Assembly: GCA_963814985.1 (NCBI GenBank)
Contig: CAWFFV010000001.1
Coordinates: forward strand, 68,953 to 132,952
DNA length: 64,000 bases
Reading direction: 5' to 3'
Source of the DNA: CAWFFV01 sp963814985
GTDB taxonomy: Bacteria > Chloroflexota > Ktedonobacteria > Ktedonobacterales > Ktedonobacteraceae
Part shown: one piece after another, positions 19,403 through 29,736 of the stretch
Position numbering within the stretch: position 1 is the first letter of the stretch
Layout: the number at the start of each line of letters is the position of its first letter
Made by a program: the position numbers and the translations under genes
The notes under the pieces: model-generated
What the model saw: only the letters and a program-made list of their open reading frames with translations
Databases searched by the model: none
What the model was told of the DNA's origin: nothing

Positions 19403-22304
19403 ATGAACAATAAAGTATCTTCTCCAAATTTCTGGTCGCTACTTCGATGGGTTATTCTCGCATTATGTCCACTGCTGGCAACGCTGCTTCCCCAGGCGCA
19501 GACATTGACGCAACAAAATCGTTTGCTCACGGTGGGAGTGGTCGCGTTCTATGAAGTTTTGCTCTTCCTCATCTCCTTTGGAGCAAAGATCTGGCAACAA
19601 CTGGAGCCACGCTGGGTAAGTCAGCTTGCCGACTGGATTGATCAACGCAAAGAGTGGTTGGTGAGCCATTCCTACCGGAACTATTGTCGAGACCTTGCAT
19701 ACCAGCATCGGGATGTCGATGTCAAAGGGCTGAGCAATCAGGGAATTTATACACTGGCTCTAGAGCAAACATTTGTTGAACTGAGCATCGTACCAACGCC
19801 CGCTCATCAGTCGTCGGCAGATCCCATCCGTGTTTCTTCGGCACTGAAGGAAGGCGCTCACCCTATCCAGGACTATCTTTCTTCTCCCTTACTCAAAGGA
19901 CTGCATCTGGTCATTCTTGGAGCGCCAGGCAGCGGAAAGACAACTCTGCTCAAACATTTGACTTTGACGTGCCTCAAAAAGCGCGTGCTCTGGCATCCCT
20001 TTCGAGGAATGCATCTTTTTCCGGTTCTGCTCTTTTTGCGTGAACATGCGGAGACGATCAAGACAAAACCCGAAGAGTTTGCTCTGGAGGATGCAGTCTG
20101 TGCCCATGCTCTGAAATGGTGGAAGCAACGCTTAACCCCAGGTTGGGTAGCACAGCAACTCTCAAAGAGACGCTGTTTAATTTGTCTCGATGGGCTGGAT
20201 GAGGTGGCAGATGCGGCGACACGCGCCAAAGTGGCAACATGGGTTGAGCAACAGATGATCCGTTATAGTGAGAAAGGTCGTTTTCTAATTACATCCCGTC
20301 CTCATGGGTATAGAAATATGTCACTTCATGGCGTGATGGTGCTCGAAGTCCGCCCTTTTACGCCCAAGCAGATCGAACAGTTTATTCAAAACTGGTATTT
20401 AGCCAACGAGATAATGAGTAGCCAGAAGAGAGATAGAGGCGTCCATCTGAAAGCTGCCAATGGTGCAGAGGATTTGTTGCGTCGCTTGCGCTCCACTCCA
20501 CCACTCTACGCACTGGCCGTGAATCCACTCTTGCTGACGATGATTGCGACCGTGCACCGCTATCATGATGTTTTGCCAGATAAGCGTGTCACTCTCTATG
20601 CTGAGATTTGCGATGTCTTTTTAGGGAAACGAGATGCCAGCAGGGGACTCACCCTGGAACTGACATCCGCACAAAAACGCCAGGTGCTACAACCACTGGC
20701 CTATCAGATGATGCAGAAGGGCATTCGGGATATTGCGTTGGAGGAGGTATGTCAGATCATTCAACAACCGCTGGCTCTGGTAAGTTCGGATATGAGTCCT
20801 CGTACGTTTGTATCCCTCGTCGAGCAGACCAGTGGCTTGTTTTTAGAGCAAGAGTTGGGGCGTTATACATTTGCACATCTTACGTTCCAGGAATATCTGG
20901 CAGCCGTCTATATCAAAGATGTGGGTCTGGAACAAAATTTAGTTTTACAGGTCTGGAATAGCTGGTGGCATGAAACTATTCGCCTTTACTGTGCACAAAC
21001 AGATGCGACAGCCATTCTCAGCGCATGCCTTCGTGGAAATCCTCCCCAGGTTTCCACTTTGACATTAGCCTGGGAGTGCCTGCAAGAAGCACTCAAACTT
21101 GAGCGAGGGATACGCTTGCAACTGGAGCAGTTATTGACACAAGGAATAGAGGATACAGACCAGGGGCGCAGACATCTGGTTGCTGGAGTCTTGCTTGCTC
21201 AGAGGAAACGACAGATGGTACCGCTAGAGGAGGGAATTTTTATTGATATATCACTGGTGACCCATGCCGAATACCAACTCTTTCTTGATCAACACTATAC
21301 ACAGGGAAAATATCTACAGCCCGATCATTGGAATACACTTTCATTTCCATCTGGTCAGGGGAAGGCCCCGGTGTTGGGTGTGCGCTATCGTGATGCACGG
21401 GCATTCTGTCAGTGGTTGAGTGAACGTGATTCAGGTCTCTGGCAGTACCGATTGCCAAACGAGAAAGAAAGTGAGCGCGTCTCTTTCAGGAAGATAAGGA
21501 TATTAACTGCTACTGGCTTGGGGAAGGTAAAGTCTATGTAGGAGAGGCACTATCAAGTCTCCGTAGTGTTTTTGCCCACAATCTCGACTTCGGTCTCGAC
21601 TACTCCGTTGTCCTCGCCCACGTCCGCTGACCTCGACCTCGCCCACGTCCGCGGCCTCGACCTCGCCCACGTCCGCGACCTCACCCGTGCCTTAGACCTC
21701 GCCCGTGCCTTAGACCTCGACATCACCCGCGCCTTAGACCTCATCCGCGCTCGCGACCTCGTCCACGCCCACGACCTCACTCTGTGACCTCGCTCGCGAC
21801 CTCGCCCACGACCTCGCTCGCGCGCGCCTCGGCCTCATCCGCAACCTCAACCTCAACCTCGACCTTGTCCGTGCCCTCGACTTCGCCTGCGCCTTCGCCA
21901 GTGACCTCGCCCGCACCTTCGCCTGTGACCTGGACCTCGACTTCGTTCGCACATTCAACAGCATTGCCTCTAGTAGCCGAAGGTTTGTAGCAGACTTAAC
22001 AAAAAACAGTGCTCCAGAAAAAGATTTCCAGTTGTTTCGCGAATGCATATGCAATATGAGTTACCTTCTCGCTCTCTGTTTCCTGTGTATAGAGAGGTCA
22101 AAGCAAACATCAAAAAAGAGGTTTTTGTTCTTGAGGAGACAAAGGCTACAGCAAAAAAGTCGCTTTGAGCAGTTGAACGATGCCTATCTTCTCATCTATG
22201 TGCTCTGCTCCCTGCTTAAAGCGCGTGCTCAGGGAAACATACCAGCCTGGGAGGGGATTTTGTTGGTGAGAGAACAGAAGAAGGCTGAAGGAGAAAAATC
22301 TTGA
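19403..22304 (+). pseudogene. NACHT ATPase fused to FGE-like domain and Asp-Leu repeat tail, frameshifted
   Basis: Reconstructed STAND protein of about 960 aa. Two N-terminal membrane helices (about residues 12-30 and 43-61) precede a NACHT domain with Walker A GAPGSGKTT (173-181), Walker B LICLDGLDEVAD (259-270) and sensor LITSRPHGYR. From about residue 611 an FGE/SUMF1-like domain runs (ARAFCQWLSER, YRLPNE). The frame shifts near 21,480 and 21,625, entering a tract of DLA-R/H units (ALDLAR, RDLARDLAHDL), and again near 21,785; the last frame continues to a charged C-terminus ending at 22,304. Only 19403-21541 is open in one frame. Proteins of this design act in bacterial immunity or signalling, and the role here is inferred. 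Confidence 0.75.
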
Positions 22305-22310
22305 CCGCTA

Positions 22311-22386
22311 TTCAGCAAAGGAACATACAAAATAGAGAGGGTGGCCTTGTGGTCACCCTCTCTATTTTGTATGTTCCTTTGCTGAA
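22311..22386. terminator. Bidirectional terminator-like palindrome between convergent genes
   Basis: 76-nt inverted repeat (TTCAGCAAAGGAACATAC... and its complement) with A-rich and T-rich flanks inside the arms, located exactly between the ends of the NACHT gene and the FHA gene. It could terminate both. It lacks the family's conserved hairpins A and B but has the same long-perfect-arm design. Confidence 0.7.
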
Positions 22387-22395
22387 ACTAACTGC

Positions 22396-23856
22396 TTACT
22401 TATCCTCACCAATGAGGCTACGCAACAGACTATTACATTCAGCCATCGTGTTCAGTACACTCTGGTGAAGTTGGAAGACTTTGTTAAGTTCACGGGCCTT
22501 ACGAGCAAGTTTTGTCACATACTCGATGTCACGTGGATTATTCATAACATCTTCCATCAACTGCAACAATTCTGTCCAGGCCAGGGCCTCACGGCTACGC
22601 GCGACATCAGCAATGCTATTATCCATACGATCAGAGACACGGCGCACACCAGCACGCAACTGATTTGCTGTCTGGATAATCCCGGCTACATGGCCACTGA
22701 TGGCATCCTGTGTGGCTTTAAACTGATCCTGAAGTGACATCACCTGACCATCCAGCGCTGACATAGCTGCTATCAACTCAGTCGTATCTGGCAACGCTGG
22801 CTCTGACAAGTTGGTAAGGTTATCAAAGGTAATACCCACATCAGAGATTGGTGCAGAGGCACTCTCAGTGTAAGATGAAGTCGCCGTATTCGTCGTAGGC
22901 TTGAATGTGGACACCGGAGGTCTGGGTGTCGCCGCTACAGACCAGGACGATGCAGGAGTGCTGGCGACAGGCACAGATGAAGCATAGGCTGCAACAGGAA
23001 CACTGGGGGTTACCACTGGCGTATTGGACATTGCAGAGCCGTTCGCCATCGGTGTAACAAGCTCAGGTTTAGGTGTTGCCGGCAGTACCATAGGAGCCTC
23101 CGCGCTGTCCATTGAATGTGTACTAAAATCATCGTTCGTAGCCACAGTTGCTAACTCATCCTCACGTGTGCGGAACGTCATCTCCGCACTCGGATCATAC
23201 TTTACGGCAACTGTTGGTAAATCTTCCACATCCGACGTATTGGGAGAATTAAACAAACGGAAAATGAGTTCGTGTTCCCCAATACCAACATGATCACCAT
23301 CCTGCAATAAGCGAGGGATGACTTCTTCGATCTGCTGCCCATTGACAAAAGTACCATTGGCGCTGCGCTCGTCAGATAGCAGATAGCGACTGTTCTCATA
23401 GCGCACAGTCGCATGGCGACGTGAAGTCAGTTTATCTTTCGATAACAATATATCACTATTTGGCGCACGACCTATACTGATTTCGGCTTTGTCCAGCGCA
23501 TATTCTTGTAAGACATCACCGTTGTCCGCGCGTAAAACAAAACGGGCAGGTTGCTCAATTTTGCTGCTGGAGGACTGCACCGTAGGCGCTGAAGGATCAG
23601 CGCGATAAGTGGGTTGCTCTGAACTTGCAGCAAGTGTGGGTGCCGAAGCATCGGACCAACTACTGACTGGTGATGCTGCTGGTACTGTTCCTACCCACTC
23701 ACCACCTGGCGGGGGGGTTGCAACCGTGACATCACCCGCTATCGATGACTGTACTGGAGCAGGAGCGGGAGTTCCTGACAGCAGGCGATTGCCACAATTC
23801 AAGCAAAAATTATCCCCTGGCCGCGTTTCGGCCCCACAAAAGGGACACTTATCCAT
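22396..23856 (-). CDS. Zinc-ribbon and FHA domain protein
   Basis: About 486 aa. An N-terminal double-Cys zinc ribbon (CPFCGAETRPGDNFCLNCG) is followed by a Pro/Ser/Ala-rich spacer. An FHA phosphothreonine-binding domain spans about residues 105-205 (ISIGRAPNSDILL, SRRHATV, NGTFVNG). Then come a long disordered linker and a C-terminal coiled coil (about 360-480). ATG 23856 is chosen because GGGAGGA lies just upstream; the ATG six codons earlier overlaps that site. It probably binds Ser/Thr-kinase substrates in signalling. No kinase gene adjoins it. Confidence 0.85.
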   Translation of the reverse strand: MDKCPFCGAETRPGDNFCLNCGNRLLSGTPAPAPVQSSIAGDVTVATPPPGGEWVGTVPAASPVSSWSDASAPTLAASSEQPTYRADPSAPTVQSSSSKIEQPARFVLRADNGDVLQEYALDKAEISIGRAPNSDILLSKDKLTSRRHATVRYENSRYLLSDERSANGTFVNGQQIEEVIPRLLQDGDHVGIGEHELIFRLFNSPNTSDVEDLPTVAVKYDPSAEMTFRTREDELATVATNDDFSTHSMDSAEAPMVLPATPKPELVTPMANGSAMSNTPVVTPSVPVAAYASSVPVASTPASSWSVAATPRPPVSTFKPTTNTATSSYTESASAPISDVGITFDNLTNLSEPALPDTTELIAAMSALDGQVMSLQDQFKATQDAISGHVAGIIQTANQLRAGVRRVSDRMDNSIADVARSREALAWTELLQLMEDVMNNPRDIEYVTKLARKARELNKVFQLHQSVLNTMAECNSLLRSLIGEDK

Positions 23857-23959
23857 GATAAAAGTTCCTCCCATTCACAGCACGCATGGACTTTTATACG
23901 TGCAAGCGCAAGATTTCTGTCATTATATCAGAAGTGTAAGTTGAGCGTCGAGAGTCATT

Positions 23960-24859
23960 TTAAACGAACCACTCGAAGCGACCAGTCGTAGCCATCGCAC
24001 ACTGCGAATATTCACCGTGAAGATCTACGGAATTAAATGTACAACTACGATAACCATCAAGTAGATACAACGCTGTTCCAGGAAAAAGGCAGCCAGGATA
24101 CTTGAAATGACCAATTATCTTGGTACCCAATCGACATTTGGCTGCAATGCATAAAAGAATGTCTTTAATCCATTTGGTGTCCCCTGCGCGGAAAAAACGA
24201 TATTTGTTGTGTTCAGCGCACCAGAGCATAACTGCACGGGACTGGGCGTTATTGTTGCTTTCCCTGTCTTTGAACTACCATTAGTAGGATTGACGGAAAC
24301 ACTACACTGGAATGCAATATTCTTCGAGCGTAGCGGGGCTTCAGAGAAGCTAAGAGCGCTATGATCAGGTAACAGATAACCTATCGTAAAACTACTCCCA
24401 AAGATGGGATCATGCAGTGTACCCGAAGCACTCATCAGGCACGTACCACTCGCTAGCATGGCTGGCAGGAAAACCGTGAAACCCAACTCCGGTTTTACTT
24501 GTGCCCAGTTGCTCATCGTCGTAGCAGTACGAGGGAGTCGCTGTGGCTGTTGCAGTGGCCTGCGCAGTCGCAGTTACGGTGGAAGTTGCTGATATAGCAG
24601 GTGCCGCCTCATCGCGAAAGACCATCAACGGTTTTCCACACCAGCGGAGTCCGGACAAAGCCACATTTACAACCCCAGAGGACTGTGTTGCATCACCACC
24701 AAAGCCCGAACACGAAACAAGCAGTACACTTGACAGTAAAATGTAACAGGACAAATGTAACCATATTCGCTTTGGGAACGTAAAAAAGTGCAAGCGATGC
24801 CTTATCCACCTGAAACTGAGCAACCGCATAACAAAAGATACAGCTTGCAATAGAAACAT
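23960..24859 (-). pseudogene. Secreted lipoprotein, frameshifted
   Basis: Predicted lipoprotein of unknown function. After a positively charged start, a hydrophobic signal ends in a lipobox (SSVLLVSC) followed by a Ser/Gly and Thr/Ala-rich spacer (TATAQATATATATPS). The frame shifts near 24,510 into a Cys-containing beta-rich domain (FTVFLPAMLASGTC, FQCSVSVNPTNGSS). It appears to shift again near 24,130 to a tail with YRSCTFNSVDLHGEYSQC, ending at 23,960. The second shift is less certain, and the gene may end at 24,115. It would sit on the outer face of the membrane. Confidence 0.55.
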
Positions 24860-25171
24860 ATCATGCTCCTTGAGAGACCAACATTTGCCCTCTTATGAAA
24901 GGCTACCAAAAGTATAAACGAACAGAGACGATAAATATTCTCATATAGTCTTTCGGCTCAGTATACTCCAAAAAGGTCAAAAAACCTATGAGGTAGCTAT
25001 CACTCTGGTACAAAAAGAGGGCTTTACAGTATTTTAATTTAATGCTACCATTACATTTCATCAAAACAACATGGTACAGAGGACTACTTTCTATCTAAAT
25101 CACTCGAACTCTCTGCTCAAACAGCATGTAAGTCTAGAGACATACTGGTGATTTGAATTATCCCCGAAGGG
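24860..25171. other. Spacer before dnaA
   Basis: 312 nt of A+T-rich sequence between the divergent lipoprotein and dnaA. I see no consensus DnaA boxes (TTATCCACA) and no repeat array, so nothing marks it as the replication origin. Confidence 0.5.
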
Positions 25172-25180
25172 GTGACATGT

Positions 25181-26750
25181 GTGAATGCGAAACAGATCTG
25201 GCAAACAACAATAGAGCGATTGCAGGCAAAGGTGAATCCTGCTGTCTTTACCACCTGGTTTCAGGGTACCTCAGCACTCTCATTTCAAGATGGGATCTTT
25301 ACCGTACGTGTTCCCACAACCTTTGCTAAGGCACACCTGGAAGGTCGCTTCATTGAAGCAATTCGCTCGGTCCTCTCAGAGGTAACAGGAGATATAGTTG
25401 AGGTACAGTTTGTTGTAGCAAAGGAGACTTCCGATCAGATAGGAAATACCTTCGAGGATGGAAGCCCCGCTACTCCCAAACGCCCGGGTTATCGTCTGAC
25501 TAAAGGCCGCCCTACGGCAACACAGCGTGAAAAGCGCATCGCAGAGGCCGCGGCTGCCGCGATGCACTCACTACCTCCTGCACCCCCTCACATTGGCATA
25601 CATCACAGCGAAGGGAACAGGCAGCAGGGGACCGATATTGCTGCCCACGAAAACTCCTATGAGTCAGCAACACCACTGGCATACAGCAGGCTGACATCCA
25701 TATCATCATCGATGCCTCTTCCTGGTGAAGGACTACTCAATCCTCGCTATACATTTCACACCTTTATTATGGGAAAATCGAACCAGCTGGCACATGCAGC
25801 CTCATTAGCAGTTTCCGAAAATCCTGGCCGTATCTATAATCCACTCTTCCTCTATGGCGGCGTAGGACTTGGCAAAACCCACCTGATGCATGCCGTTGGA
25901 CATGTGGGTGAGATAGCAGGCCTAACAGTCCTCTATGTGACCTCTGAGAAGTTTACCAATGAGATTATCAATGCCATCCGCTTCCAAAAGACTGAAGAGT
26001 TCCGAGCCAAGTATCGTCAGATTGATATTCTGCTGGTCGATGATATACAGTTTATCGCAGGCAAAGAGTCAACCGAGGAAGAGTTCTTTCATACCTTTAA
26101 TGCCCTGCATAACGCTAACAAGCAAATTATAGTAACCAGTGACCGCCCGCCCAAGGCCATCCACAGTTTGCAGGATCGTTTACGCTCTCGTTTCAGAGTG
26201 GGGACTATTGGCCGATATCCAGCCGCCGGAATATGAGCATCGTCTCGCTATTTTGCGCTCCAAGGCCGATTCACTACACTTTGCTATTCCCGGCTCGATT
26301 ATCGAATATATCGCCCGGCCAGAGTGCAGAAGTGTACGCGAACTCGAAGGATCTCTCAATCGCGTCATCGCTTTTGCAACACTCCACGATGCACCACTTA
26401 CGGTGAAACTGGCCGCTCAGGCGCTCGAACATATCTACAATGACAAGAAGCCATCCTCTTCCTTAACGATAAGGGAGGTTCTGGAGGGGGTCTGTCGCTA
26501 TTATAATGTGCAAGCTGAACTGATTCGGGGAAAACAACGCGACCGGGATATTGTCTGGCCTCGTCAGGTCGCCATGTATTTGATGCGTGAGGAAACAAGT
26601 GCTTCATTGCTCCAGATCGGTACAGAGTTGGGCGGACGCGACCACACCACTATTATGCATGGTTGGGAGAAGATACAGGCGGAGATGGCTCACAACGACC
26701 GTGTGCGCCATGAAATTGCCGCTGTTCTGGAATCGTTTCAACACAGATAG
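25181..26750 (+). pseudogene. dnaA: Chromosomal replication initiator DnaA, one-base frameshift
   Basis: DnaA opens the replication origin. Domain I (IWQTTIERLQAKVNPAVFTTWF) starts the protein, domain II is a variable linker, and domain III AAA+ begins NPRYTFHTFIMGKSN with Walker A GGVGLGKTHLMHAV and Walker B ILLVDDIQFIAGK. Near 26,195 the text reads CGTTTCAGAGTGG where CGTTTCGAGTGG would keep the frame (FEWGLLADIQPPEYE). Domain IV then continues in the new frame to the DnaA signature RDHTTIMHGW. GTG 25181 is preferred (AAGGGGTGA upstream); GTG 25172 is in frame. A single extra base in a complete essential gene suggests a sequence error. No dnaN neighbour is present. Confidence 0.9.
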
Positions 26751-26862
26751 GTTTTTCATCTGAAAGGGGTTGGGTGGATTTCCCAAACTTGATCAGAGAT
26801 ATAGAAGATGTATAATAAGGCAAAGAACGCGTGTACATTACCCATATCAGGAGCCTTTTTTT

Positions 26863-27441
26863 ATGCAACAACAGCAACAACAACACGCCGACTATGACCT
26901 GCTGGCAGTTTTTACGGATGAAGCAAAAGCAGATACAGCCGCTGCGAAACTCCGTAAAGAGGGCTTTGGAGAGGATGAGGTCCATCAACTACCCATAGGT
27001 GCCGTTGGTACTGGACAGTTCCGTGAACACGGTCCTGACCGCAACCGGGGTGATTTCTTTCTCCAGACACAACGTACGAAACCTAACCCACTCATCGTTA
27101 TCTTACTCGCCGTCACCTTTGGTATATTACTGAGTGGACTGACATTTGTATCAAGCTTTGCCTTCCCTACGTTCCTCCCAGAACCAACCAGTGCCGCCAT
27201 CGGTATCGTCGTTGGTATCGTACTCGGTATCATTCTAGGTCGAAGAGGTCGACTACGAGGGGCTATTGGTCAGGATATAGCAAGAGCAAAAGCCCCTCCG
27301 AGTAGATCTGTCCAGGGAGCACGTACGGTGGTTGCCCTCCGCTTTCCCAACCCGGACAACATTAGCAGGAAATCACGCGCACGGGCAATTCTGCTAAACA
27401 GTGAAGGAAAGATTGATAGAAGTGTAGGAAGGCAGGAGTGA
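26863..27441 (+). CDS. Membrane protein with N-terminal general-stress-like domain
   Basis: 192 aa from ATG 26863, which has AGGAG about ten bases upstream; the open frame extends upstream but lacks a good start there. A Gln-run (MQQQQQQ) leads into DYDLLAVFTDEAKADTAAAK, resembling the alpha/beta fold of small stress proteins that sense or bind ligands. Two adjoining membrane helices follow (about 80-105 and 110-130), then a basic tail. Function is unknown. It is transcribed in the same direction as dnaA, 112 nt downstream. Confidence 0.65.
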   Translation: MQQQQQQHADYDLLAVFTDEAKADTAAAKLRKEGFGEDEVHQLPIGAVGTGQFREHGPDRNRGDFFLQTQRTKPNPLIVILLAVTFGILLSGLTFVSSFAFPTFLPEPTSAAIGIVVGIVLGIILGRRGRLRGAIGQDIARAKAPPSRSVQGARTVVALRFPNPDNISRKSRARAILLNSEGKIDRSVGRQE

Positions 27442-27575
27442 TTCCTCAGTGCCTACGGCACTTCGCAAGCTATTTTATGTTGTTGTGATGATGTGGTTTG
27501 TGCCGCAAACCACATCATCACAACAACATAAAACGAGAGTGAGCCACCTGCGGTGGCGAGCACGCCTGAGAAGTT
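27440..27575. repeat. Palindromic repeat, near-full copy, 61-bp core
   Basis: Hairpin A (CAGTGCCTACGGCACTTCGC) precedes a perfect inverted-repeat core 27473-27533 (arms TTTTATGTTGTTGTGATGATG, centre TTTGTGCCGCAAA). ACGAGAGTGAGCCACC, hairpin B (CCACCTGCGGTGG) and CCTGAGAAGTTA follow. It begins at the stop codon of the preceding gene. Confidence 0.85.
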
Positions 27576-27652
27576 ATATATGATAGGATACTTTTCTATA
27601 CTACTAGTCAAATGTAAAGTGCTCCGTTACAATAGATCTAGTAAGTCTTTGC

Positions 27653-27658
27653 TATAAT
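27653..27658 (+). promoter_or_regulatory. -10 box upstream of clpS
   Basis: A perfect TATAAT 39 nt before the clpS start; the -35 region (around 27,630) is poor. Confidence 0.4.
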
Positions 27659-27696
27659 ATTTATTCTTGTCAGAACTCAGGTGGGAGCTATTAGCT

Positions 27697-28008
27697 ATGA
27701 TCAATTCTTCCTTTCCATTACTACAATTACAGGTACTACCCGAAGAACAAGTACGCCGTCGTTCTCAATTACTACCTCCGTACAAAGTTGTTCTTTTCGA
27801 CGATGATTACAATGAAATGAATTATGTCGTTTTCGCACTATTGCACGCCGTCAACAATCTCACAACTCAGGAAGCTGAGCAGATTATGCTTGCTGCTCAT
27901 TTGACGGGGAGTGCCATCGTGATTATTTGCCCTAAAGAGATCGCAGAGTATTATCAAGAACGTCTATTGAGTTATAGTCTTACAGCAACTATCGAACCCG
28001 ATGAGTAG
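27697..28008 (+). CDS. clpS: ATP-dependent Clp protease adaptor ClpS
   Basis: ClpS binds ClpA/ClpC and delivers N-degron substrates to ClpP. About 103 aa from ATG 27697, which has GGGAG upstream; an in-frame start at 27667 would precede that site. The core has PPYKVVLFDDDYNEMNYVV (the N-degron pocket Asp/Asn region), then TTQEAEQIMLAAHLTGSAIV and a C-terminal EYYQERLLSY stretch, matching the family fold. The MH pair of the canonical pocket reads AAH here. It is monocistronic. Confidence 0.88.
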   Translation: MINSSFPLLQLQVLPEEQVRRRSQLLPPYKVVLFDDDYNEMNYVVFALLHAVNNLTTQEAEQIMLAAHLTGSAIVIICPKEIAEYYQERLLSYSLTATIEPDE

Positions 28009-28377
28009 ATCCCGTTATTGGAAACTGAAACGTAAAATACGATATGATATTTGTGTAACAAACAGATGAACTGAGGTAACTCCTCAGGCTTCGCTGGCGG
28101 CAGAGTGAAAGCTGGGTGCAGAGGGATCCCTCTGCAAAAGTCCGCGCTTACGTGGGGTGGTAGCCCCAGCCAAAGCACGCGGTATCCTCGCAAAAACTCT
28201 TTTCCCAAAATCCCCCTAAAGGATGGAGAGCCAGGAGAGATCACCTGTTGACGAGATAAATATTAAGGGTTAAACTTTAAAGACAAATGGATGGAAAGCA
28301 TTAGCGGGTTCAACAATTTTGCGACAAAATGCTCGATGATGCAGTTTTATCACGCTCCATTCAGAAGGGGAGAAATC
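28009..28377. other. Spacer between clpS and Usp gene
   Basis: 369 nt without a convincing gene. It contains GTAACTCCTCAGGCTTCGC near 28,076-28,098, probably a degraded palindromic-repeat end, and the inverted string GCAGAGGGATCCCTCTGC (28,118-28,135). Confidence 0.4.
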
Positions 28378-28884
28378 ATGGTTCACTTATGGGGGTCCAA
28401 AGCTAAAGAAGAGACCGAGATAAGTAAATCGGCCCTGGGGGAGAGCGCCGCTGGGGATATCGCCGTCGTGATCGGAGGAGAGAAACTTGATTTCAATCTT
28501 GTTTATCTAGGTTGCCAAATGGCAAAAGGGGCCAGGCGCAAGGTACACCTCGTTCATGTCATAGAGGTTCCACGCGCTTTGCCGTTGAAAGCCGTGCTCA
28601 CACAAGAGTCTGAACGCGCAGACAGGTTACTGACTACTGCGATGGAGATAGCAGAGCGAGTAGGATGTGAAGCCATTGCGGAGGTCGTTCAGGCCCGTGA
28701 TGCAGGGCCTGCAATTGTTGATGAAGCTAAAGACCACCATTGCGCTCTTATATTAATTGGCTTAGTACGTAATGAGAACAAAGCTCAAAGCGACCTTGGC
28801 AAAACAGTTCCCTATGTACTCGCTAACGCGCCATGCCGCGTCTGGCTTGTTCAAGATCCATCTCCTCAGCGTGTAACACCTTAA
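28378..28884 (+). CDS. Universal stress protein family
   Basis: About 168 aa from ATG 28378 with AGGGGAGA six bases upstream; the longer frame to 28291 lacks a ribosome site. Usp fold: first strand IAVVIGGEKLDFNLVYLGC, then VHLVHVIEV, a helix with ERADRLLTTAMEIAERVG, and C-terminal ALILIGLV ... VLANAPCRVWLV. The ATP-binding GxxGxxG(S/T) loop is not clearly present, so nucleotide binding is doubtful. It precedes the GAF gene in the same direction. Confidence 0.75.
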   Translation: MVHLWGSKAKEETEISKSALGESAAGDIAVVIGGEKLDFNLVYLGCQMAKGARRKVHLVHVIEVPRALPLKAVLTQESERADRLLTTAMEIAERVGCEAIAEVVQARDAGPAIVDEAKDHHCALILIGLVRNENKAQSDLGKTVPYVLANAPCRVWLVQDPSPQRVTP

Positions 28885-29086
28885 GTGATCGGATGAGAGG
28901 TGGCCCAGTAACCCTAACCCACGCTCTCATCTCTCCGGAGCAGAGCAACCTGCTCAAACTCTGGAAGATTAGTTGGAATCGGCGTTCACTCCCTACCCAA
29001 CGATGTATGGTACAATGACAACGTATTCTGTGTTGTACTTTCCACCCTGTATCTACCGCGGCTTACTCACCTGGGAGATGATAATA

Positions 29087-29684
29087 ATGACAACAAGTTC
29101 CAATGCGGCAGGTCCTCCACCTCGTTCATATACAGATTACTATACTGCTCTCTATCAAGCAGCACTCACAATCTCATCTAGTCTGGAACTAGATCAAGTC
29201 TTGCAAAGCGTTGTCATGAGTATTACAGAGGCAATGCAAGTCAAGGCGTGTGGTCCTCCGTTTACTTGATCGCAATACCGGTCAGTTACGCCTAAGCGCA
29301 GTCTGTGGATTGAGTGGAAGTTACCTGTCTAAAGGGCCAGTCGATATAGTACATAGCCCGATTGATAGTGAGGCGCTACGTGGCTCACCCGTCTTTATTC
29401 CCGATGTGAGGGTGGATCCTCGCTTCCAATATCAAGAAGCTGCCAAACAAGAAGGTCTTGTCTCTGTACTCTGTATACCATTAGAAGCACGTGGTGATGC
29501 TATCGGCGTCATGCGCGTTTATACCAATAAACCGGCCACATTTCACGCAGATGATATTCAGTTTCTCTCTGTGCTTGCCAGCCTTGCTGCGCTTGCTATT
29601 GAGAACGCTCGCCTCTACGAAAATATCAAAAACTCGTATCATGGTGTGGTAGATGCATTTTGGGGCACTCACACCACTCCGTAA
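29087..29684 (+). pseudogene. GAF domain protein, one-base frameshift
   Basis: Cytoplasmic GAF sensor domain of about 198 aa. The start segment (YTALYQAALTISSSLELDQVL, QSVVMSITEAMQVKAC) is in one frame. Near 29,252 an extra base (TGTGGTCCTC) shifts it, and the domain continues VLRLLDRNTGQLRLSAVCGLS to FLSVLASLAALAIENARLY. The usual GAF layout is then complete. A histidine kinase or other output might be expected after the GAF, but the frame ends in ...GTHTTP. The ligand is unknown. ATG 29087 has GGGAG nine bases upstream. Confidence 0.75.
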
Positions 29685-29736
29685 TCGTAGGAACGCTATA
29701 ACCGTAGGGGAATGTTTTACCAGCCATTGCTAGATA

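Noticed and set aside
21553..22054. Arg/Ser-rich frames on the minus strand
   Set aside because: They are shadows of the Asp-Leu repeat tract, whose hexamer pattern keeps all six frames open.
24860..25171. Replication origin beside dnaA
   Set aside because: No DnaA boxes or AT-rich 13-mers recognised, and dnaN, recF and rpmH are absent.
25172..26750. Programmed frameshift in dnaA
   Set aside because: No slippery heptamer or downstream structure is clear at 26,195, and the same type of one-base change occurs in many unrelated genes here.
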